A stretch of DNA of 11,238 nucleotides from NCBI GenBank assembly GCA_021810575.1, contig JAJZIN010000018.1, positions 1 through 11,238 of the forward strand, in the 5' to 3' direction. Positions 7,137-11,238 of this stretch are shown here, piece by piece. The DNA is from Thermoplasmata archaeon. GTDB taxonomy: Archaea > Thermoplasmatota > Thermoplasmata > Thermoplasmatales > Thermoplasmataceae. Every line of letters starts with the position of its first letter. The stretch's first letter is position 1. The position numbers and the translations under genes are program-made. The notes below the pieces were generated by a model, which did no database searches, was not told where the DNA came from, and saw only the letters and a list, made by a program, of their open reading frames with translations.

Positions 7137-7302
7137 GACTATGCTGAAATCAGGCTGTTGAGACATGTAAGAAAGAGATAAATAATGGTCTTTCACGTCT
7201 GGCAAAGTAATGTAAATCAGTTGCCATTGCATGATTATATTTACAATACCTTCCGTCAGAGAGGGTTGGTTGAAACCTCACAACAAAAGGAAAAATTAGA
7301 AA
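7137..7302. other. Non-coding stretch upstream of psmA
   Basis: No convincing gene is seen. It holds two interleaved inverted repeats, TGGCAA 7200-7205 with TTGCCA 7221-7226 and TGTAAAT 7211-7217 with ATTTACA 7239-7245. These could be a pseudoknot or protein sites, or chance in AT-rich DNA. Confidence 0.3.
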
Positions 7303-7340
7303 AGATTTATTAGAGAAACATGTTAAGGGAGATAAGGTGA
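7303..7340 (+). promoter_or_regulatory. psmA promoter and ribosome-binding site
   Basis: A TATA-like AGATTTATTA (7303-7312) is followed by AAGGTGA (7334-7340), six bases before the ATG at 7347. GGTGA matches the archaeal anti-Shine-Dalgarno end of 16S rRNA. This is one of the few genes here with a clear ribosome-binding site and a short leader, in keeping with a highly expressed protein. Confidence 0.5.
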
Positions 7341-7346
7341 AAATAA

Positions 7347-8051
7347 ATGCAACAGGGACAAATGGCATATGATAGGGCAATTACAGTTTTCTCCCCTGAT
7401 GGGAGACTATTTCAGGTTGAATATGCAAGAGAAGCAGTAAAAAGAGGCTCCACTGCTCTTGGAATCAAGTTCAAGGATGGCGTTCTTCTCATTTCAGAAA
7501 AAAGACCAAGAAGCAAGTTAATGGAACAGAACTCCCTGGAAAAAATTCAGTTAATAGATGATTTTGTAGGTTGTGTCACATCAGGTCTCGGGGCAGATGC
7601 AAGAGTCCTAATAGATTTCGCAAGGATAGTAACCCAGCAGGAAAAGGTCAGCTATGGTTCTCTTGTCAACATAGAGAATCTTGTCAAGAAGGTAGCAGAC
7701 CAGATGCAGCAATATACACAGTACGGCGGGGTAAGGCCATATGGTGTTTCCATTATTTTTGCAGGAATCGACCAGGTTGGAGCAAGGCTTTTTGATTCAG
7801 ATCCATCCGGTGTCATTAATGAATATAAAGCAACTGCAATCGGTGCAGGAAGAGACCAGGTTCTTTCCTATCTCGAAAAGGAATACAAAGAGGACGCTGA
7901 TGAAAAAACAGCAATCGGAATAGGCATTGCAGCTCTAAAATCTTCAATGGAAGAGGGAGCTGAATACAAGACTCCAGAAGTAGCCTCAATTAGAAGTGAC
8001 TCAACTTTCAAAATATTTACCAAGGATGAAATTGAGAAACTGGTAAAATAA
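7347..8051 (+). CDS. psmA: 20S proteasome alpha subunit
   Basis: Seven alpha subunits form each outer ring of the 20S proteasome, gating entry and docking unfoldase ATPases. The 234 residues compare with 233 in Thermoplasma acidophilum. The N-terminus [15 protein letters not shown] carries gating residues Tyr8, Asp9 and Arg10, with Pro17 and Tyr26 also kept. Lys66 (SLEKIQLID), the base of the pocket that receives the C-terminal HbYX tail of the activating ATPase, is present. The proteasome signature covers [21 protein letters not shown], and [10 protein letters not shown] sits in the core. There is no N-terminal catalytic Thr, as expected for an alpha subunit. The beta subunit is not in this window. 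In many archaea psmA neighbours exosome genes, but here it is followed by a CoA-binding-fold gene with its own promoter. Confidence 0.97.
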   Translation: MQQGQMAYDRAITVFSPDGRLFQVEYAREAVKRGSTALGIKFKDGVLLISEKRPRSKLMEQNSLEKIQLIDDFVGCVTSGLGADARVLIDFARIVTQQEKVSYGSLVNIENLVKKVADQMQQYTQYGGVRPYGVSIIFAGIDQVGARLFDSDPSGVINEYKATAIGAGRDQVLSYLEKEYKEDADEKTAIGIGIAALKSSMEEGAEYKTPEVASIRSDSTFKIFTKDEIEKLVK

Positions 8052-8058
8052 GGAAAAG

Positions 8059-8067
8059 ATTTAAAAC
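8059..8067 (+). promoter_or_regulatory. TATA-like box for the CoA-binding gene
   Basis: ATTTAAAAC is centred about 25 bases before the ATG at 8089, giving a leaderless start. The T-rich tract after it (8071-8085) may also end psmA transcription. Confidence 0.45.
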
Positions 8068-8088
8068 CAATATTATTTTTATTTAATC

Positions 8089-8508
8089 ATGAATGAAACA
8101 AGTGTTATACGTGAAGTTTTTAGAGAAAATAAAAGTGTGGCAGTAGTTGGCATAAGTAATAAAACAGACAGGGACAGCTACAAAGTTTCAAAATATCTAA
8201 TGGAACATGGTTTCAAGGTTATACCAATAAACCCAGCATTGACTGAATGGGAAGGTATCAAATGTTACCCTGATCTTGAATCAGCTTCACTGGAAAAGAA
8301 GATTGAGGTTGTAGATATTTTCAGGAAATCAGAAGCGGTAGTGCCAGTAATTGAAGAAGCCCTAAAAATAATGCCAGATGTTATATGGATGCAGCTAGGT
8401 GTAGAGAATATGGAAGGGGCTAAACTTGCTGAAGATAACTCCATAAAAGTCATAATGAATAAATGCATCATGGAGGAACATAAGAAAATGAATGTCGGGG
8501 TAGCCTAG
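8089..8508 (+). CDS. CoA-binding-domain protein (Rossmann fold)
   Basis: This 139-residue, single-domain protein belongs to the CoA_binding_2 family (COG1832-like), related to the CoA-binding part of acyl-CoA synthetase (ADP-forming) and succinyl-CoA synthetase alpha. Motifs are VAVVGISNKTDRDSYKVSKYL with the nucleotide-binding glycine (17-37), GFKVIPINPA (41-50), VDIFRKSE (75-82), WMQLGV (100-105) and NKCIMEEH (124-131). The exact role of stand-alone members is not established. Unusually, the last four codons (Val-Gly-Val-Ala) and the TAG stop lie inside the first 15 bases of the downstream tRNA-Ser, so RNase P cutting of a joint transcript would remove the stop codon from the mRNA. Confidence 0.88.
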   Translation: MNETSVIREVFRENKSVAVVGISNKTDRDSYKVSKYLMEHGFKVIPINPALTEWEGIKCYPDLESASLEKKIEVVDIFRKSEAVVPVIEEALKIMPDVIWMQLGVENMEGAKLAEDNSIKVIMNKCIMEEHKKMNVGVA

Positions 8509-8576
8509 CCCGGTAAGGCGGTAGATTCGAAATCTACCGCTCTTGTAGCTCGGGAGTTCAAATCTCCCCCCCGGCG
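8494..8576 (+). tRNA. tRNA-Ser (anticodon CGA)
   Basis: The 83-nt cloverleaf folds fully. Acceptor GTCGGGG (8494-8500) pairs with CCCCGGC (8569-8575) with one U-G pair, and the discriminator is G8576. Bases 8-9 are TA. The D arm is GCC/GGC. The anticodon stem is GTAGA/TCTAC with loop TTCGAAA, so the anticodon CGA is at 8528-8530 and reads UCG. A long variable arm (CGCTCTTGTAGCTC region) marks a class II serine tRNA. The T arm is GGGAG/CTCCC with loop TTCAAAT. CCA is not encoded (TCA follows) and there is no intron. The 5' end overlaps the upstream coding sequence by 15 bases. Confidence 0.96.
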
Positions 8577-8950
8577 TCAGAATAAACATCTAAATCTCTG
8601 GCTAGAAAAAAGTTTAGTATGCCTCCAGCGTTGAACAATTGTTTAAGTAACCTGTAGTAAAATTTGCATATTCTGTTCATGTGACGACTTCTTATTATTA
8701 TACATTTGCGCCCTTATCTTCCAGATAAGAAAGGTTCATTTATACATATCCTGTGAGTATTTTCTATACCTTTTTCATACAAAATATATTGGAATCTTCC
8801 TGGAAATGAGGTACCCCAGATCTCGCATGTTCTAATGTGAATAGATCGATATCCATACAGATCACCATACAACACTGATTCTCCACTCCTAGTTCTTCGT
8901 TCATAGATCAGGGTAAAGTTATAATAACTGTAATTCCAAAAAATTGACTA
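8577..8950. other. AT-rich non-coding stretch between tRNA-Ser and the IS
   Basis: No open frame of note or recognised RNA. It holds a perfect hairpin CTTATC-TTCCA-GATAAG (8713-8729), a TATA-like TTTATACATA (about 8740-8749), and TTTAAGTAACC (8642-8652), which recurs inverted on the far side of the insertion sequence. Position just after a tRNA 3' end and next to an IS suggests accessory DNA, but no second copy of the tRNA end is seen. Confidence 0.4.
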
Positions 8951-10099
8951 GAGGTTTTCTATTTTCTACCACATTCTGTAAATTTCCTGAATAAATTCCT
9001 GATTACCGCTGAAGATCAACCTATTTTTAACTGTTTAATCCATTAATTATCCCTTTTTATAACTGTTTCTCCTGAAATTTCTTAAATAATTGATAGCTCA
9101 CGCTATCCATTGATGATCTTCAATGCATGTACATTGTAAGCAAAACATGCAAACATGAACTTCACCACACTCTTCTTAATGTTGTAACCATGACATGTGA
9201 GAAATGAAATACTCTTTTCATGATTGCATATGGATATTCCACAAGTGATCTCTTCCTTGAGATCCTCAGATTTCTTCGTATGGATTCCATGGATAGTTTA
9301 TGATTCCTTACGGATCGATCCATTGTTCCATCTATGCCTTTTGGATCATGCCCAAAGTATCCCTTATCCCTGTACACTGTGATTCCTGTTTTTGAAAGAT
9401 CGATTGTTGTGTCATGATCCCTTGCTGTTGATACAGCATAGGATCTTATTACTGGAACAGGAATGTTGTCATCAACAATTGTATGTCCCCTGTATCCGAA
9501 GAATGTCTTATTGTTCTTCTTCGTGAATGATCCATCTTTTGATCTTCTTGTCCTTCCATCTGATCTTTTTTCCTCATGCTTAACATGACCAGGATCTGAT
9601 TTGATAAATGTTGCATCCTGTGCAGATCCCTTCTTAACCCTGATGCCCTTGGATTCAAGCTGTCTCTGCAACTCATTCCATATTATATGATCTCTTCCTG
9701 TCCTCGATAATCTTTCCCTGAATAACCATATGGTTCTTGCATCGGGATACTGATCAGGATAATCAAGAAAGTTCATGAATGATATCCTGTCATGGATCTC
9801 CTTCTCCGCCTGTTCATCTGCAAGATTGTACAGGCTCTGGAGGTATAGAACCTTCACCATGGTTTTTACAGGTATGTTTGGCCTTCCACCATTATCTGTA
9901 TCATTGTGATACAGATCATTCAATAATGGTGTGAATGCATCCCAGTCAATGGCATTCTTTACGAATATTAATGGATCATTTGTCTTCATTGAATTGTATT
10001 TCTCCTTCAACGCATGATCAAGCAGGTCACTCATGCTGTAACATGCGTGTTTCATGAATAAATATTACGGTGTTTCTTCGAGGGTTATTAGAAAGCCTC
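8951..10099 (-). mobile_element. IS5-family insertion sequence (probably inactive)
   Basis: The element is about 1.15 kb around a frameshifted IS5-family transposase. Candidate terminal inverted repeats are GAGGTTTTCTATT (8951-8963) and, on the minus strand, GAGGCTTTCTAAT (10099-10087), 11 of 13 identical and starting with GAG as many IS5-family ends do. The right repeat lies 44 bases before the transposase start, and the left lies about 150 bases after its end. Flanking bases give at most a TA duplication, so target-site duplication is not proven. An alternative, weaker left end lies near 9074. Confidence 0.55.
9103..10055 (-). pseudogene. IS5-family transposase, frameshifted near the C-terminus
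   Basis: A DDE transposase with an N-terminal DUF772-type region (IDWDAFTPLL at 37-46, GRPNIPVKTMVKVLYLQSLY at 57-76) and RNase H-like residues Asp147 (QDATF), Asp230 (YRDKGYFG) and Glu273 (VEYPYAIMKR), so the catalytic triad is intact. The original frame stops after LRRVW at 9162, 297 residues in. The adjacent frame then reads VKFMFACFAYNVHALK and stops at 9103. This is the conserved IS5-family C-terminal helix, so one base seems to have been lost near 9168. Restored, it would be about 317 residues. The lesion lies after the catalytic core, so partial activity cannot be excluded. Confidence 0.85.
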
Positions 10100-10382
10100 T
10101 TATATCTATGCACTTTTGTTAAGTACCTTTCCAATAGGGACTTTTTAGGTTACAGTTCTTCAAATGGCAATGGTTACTTAAAGATACTCTTTTTCTCAAT
10201 TAAGGTGTAGCGAGCTATAAATATGGTGACTGGCGTGATTGTCATAGTTAGGTGATTGTGGACAACGGAAATATCAACAATTATCGTTAATAATTAGAAA
10301 AGGAAACAAGAGTGAGAAAACTTTATCACAATCTTTCACGCCAATAAGATAGTGTGATTAGTAATGTAAAGTAATGTAAAAG
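10100..10382. other. Repeat-rich non-coding region upstream of the small regulator-like gene
   Basis: No gene is seen. It contains a TATA-like CTATAAATATGG (10215-10226), direct repeats GTGATTGT (10235-10242 and 10252-10259), an 8-bp inverted repeat TGGCGTGA (10231-10238) with TCACGCCA (10336-10343), ATCACA (10325-10330) with TGTGAT (10353-10358), the hairpin AATTAT-CGTTA-ATAATT (10279-10295), and TTTAAGTAACC inverted at 10172-10182. Confidence 0.45.
10361..10380 (+). repeat. Tandem 10-base repeat GTAATGTAAA, two copies
   Basis: Two exact copies (10361-10370, 10371-10380) end just before the TATA-like box of the 10411 gene, where a regulator could bind. The same ten-base core occurs once more upstream of psmA at 7207-7216. 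Confidence 0.5.
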
Positions 10383-10392
10383 TATTAATATA
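10381..10392 (+). promoter_or_regulatory. TATA-like box for the 10411 gene
   Basis: AGTATTAATATA is centred about 25 bases before the ATG at 10411, giving a leaderless start. Confidence 0.5.
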
Positions 10393-10410
10393 TCACCAAT
10401 ATACCAAAAT

Positions 10411-10707
10411 ATGTCTAAAATAGGATTGAAAATAGATGGGATGACCTATGATAAATTGAAGTGGTTAAAAACGCGATTTGAGTTTGTTTATGAGAACAAT
10501 ATGAACTGGGATGAATTCTTTCAGACAATTGTAAAAGATAGTCTCCTCATTCTGGCGCAGGATCTGATTAACCTAAAAAAGGGAAAAGTTACTGTAAATG
10601 AAATTATGGAAATATTAAGTGGTTCTAATAAATTCATGGCTGAGGAACTGAAAGTTCATATGATAAATGCAGGTCTGATATCACGTAATGATCTTTCCAT
10701 TCAGTGA
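10411..10707 (+). CDS. Small protein, possibly ribbon-helix-helix-like
   Basis: This 98-residue protein is not confidently recognised. The N-terminus (KIGLKIDGMTYDKLKWLKTRF, residues 3-23) has the strand-then-helix pattern seen in ribbon-helix-helix regulators, and a second helix NWDEFFQTIVKDSLLILAQ (32-50) follows. However, the spacing is longer than in classical CopG proteins. The C-terminal half (VNEIMEILSGSNKFMAEEL...) is helical with no motif I know. Operator-like repeats sit immediately upstream, so autoregulation is possible. The next gene begins eight bases after the stop, and its ribosome-binding site (GTGAT) overlaps this stop codon, so the two are very likely one operon. It could equally be a cytosolic partner of the membrane protein rather than a DNA binder. 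Confidence 0.65.
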   Translation: MSKIGLKIDGMTYDKLKWLKTRFEFVYENNMNWDEFFQTIVKDSLLILAQDLINLKKGKVTVNEIMEILSGSNKFMAEELKVHMINAGLISRNDLSIQ

Positions 10708-10715
10708 TTGATAAA

Positions 10716-11238
10716 ATGACCGAACAGGCAAAGCAAAAAATTAGGATTACACTTTCTGAAAGCAAAAGAAGGTTTGGTTTTAAGGAATTCAAGAAATTTG
10801 GAAAACTCTACATCATTATAGTCATATTAATTGCTGGATTAGAAGCAATTCTTGACCTTACAGGAATCATGATTTTCAGCTTTACTGAAGGCATGGTAGA
10901 CTTTTTTGCATTAACGATCTCCTTTGTTGTTGGCATTTTCACTCTACCAATAATGAGGACAAAGTTATACAGACAGAGATATACTTCAATGCTTGAGATT
11001 GCAGGGTTATTTGTTTCAATCCAAATAGCAGGTCTATTGACTTTTTATTTCCTTTTTCCCTCTCTCAGCTCTACGACGGATTTTGTTGTATTCATAAGTT
11101 CAGAAATAGTGTATCAGATAGCATTCAACCTTGTTGTTAGAAGCTATAAATTCAATAGAAGATTTTTTTCTGTCCAAACCCACAATGGAATAAAGATTCA
11201 TCAGAATGCAGATGGTTCTGTCCAAACTATTGATAGAT
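10716..11238 (+). CDS. Four-helix membrane protein with C-terminal soluble part, partial
   Basis: The frame is open from the ATG at 10716 to the window end (174 codons visible). Residues 1-30 are strongly basic (KRRFGFKEFKKFGK), then four hydrophobic segments lie at about 31-56, 62-80, 92-115 and 122-142. A soluble region follows (RSYKFNRRFFSVQTHNGIKIHQNADGSVQ), and by the positive-inside rule this and the N-terminus are cytosolic. GTGAT at 10704-10708, seven bases before the ATG, is a fair Shine-Dalgarno sequence. I do not recognise the family. The four-helix domain followed by a cytosolic part resembles the layout of membrane sensors or effectors in general, which is not proof of either. 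Confidence 0.75.
   Translation, partial: MTEQAKQKIRITLSESKRRFGFKEFKKFGKLYIIIVILIAGLEAILDLTGIMIFSFTEGMVDFFALTISFVVGIFTLPIMRTKLYRQRYTSMLEIAGLFVSIQIAGLLTFYFLFPSLSSTTDFVVFISSEIVYQIAFNLVVRSYKFNRRFFSVQTHNGIKIHQNADGSVQTIDR

Noticed and set aside
6994..7150. C/D box or H/ACA guide RNA
   Set aside because: AATGATGC and CTGA-like sequences occur, but not at the paired spacing of C/D RNAs, and no ACA follows a stem base at the required distance.
7150..7380. Minus-strand frame of 76 codons across the psmA promoter
   Set aside because: It covers the psmA TATA box, ribosome-binding site and N-terminus. Its protein has no recognisable features and it has no promoter.
10361..10380. Start of a CRISPR or iteron array
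   Set aside because: There are only two adjacent 10-base copies, with no spacers and no cas genes in the window.
10411..11238. Toxin-antitoxin operon
   Set aside because: The first protein only loosely resembles a ribbon-helix-helix antitoxin, and the second is a large multi-helix membrane protein with no toxin motif.

Overview
The window is AT-rich archaeal chromosomal DNA, most likely from the order Thermoplasmatales. The 20S proteasome alpha subunit (7347-8051) matches, as I remember it, the Thermoplasma acidophilum protein almost residue for residue over its N-terminal 66 positions. The GINS subunit is of the single-Gins51 type. Most genes have a TATA-like box about 25 bases before the ATG and no usable ribosome-binding site, which points to leaderless transcripts.

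Left part (1-4153). Two small membrane-protein genes read rightwards (9-302 and 347-805). Facing them is a leftward cluster: a well-conserved RNase P RNA gene (about 1827-2150), a 63-residue zinc-finger protein (1580-1771), and a family 2 glycosyltransferase (774-1580) whose start codon overlaps the zinc-finger stop codon as TGATG. A 604-residue secreted, C-terminally anchored and heavily sequon-rich surface protein follows at 2339-4153.

Middle part (4167-8576). A leftward replication and repair group holds NreA (PCNA-binding DNA repair protein), a TatD-related metal hydrolase joined to it by another TGATG overlap, and Gins51 of the replicative helicase complex. A 433-base divergent intergenic region then contains a run of perfect hairpins with its own TATA-like box, a candidate structured RNA. 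Rightwards follow psmA, a CoA-binding-fold protein and tRNA-Ser(CGA). The last four codons and the stop codon of the CoA-binding gene lie inside the 5' end of the tRNA.

Right part (8577-11238). This looks accessory: long non-coding stretches, an IS5-family insertion sequence whose transposase is frameshifted near its C-terminus, inverted repeats around it, a repeat-rich regulatory region, and a two-gene unit. The unit encodes a small possibly ribbon-helix-helix-like protein and an unrecognised four-helix membrane protein that runs off the window. This last unit and the 7011-7136 hairpin cluster are the parts I cannot assign to a known system. No CRISPR array, toxin-antitoxin pair or defence system could be recognised with confidence.
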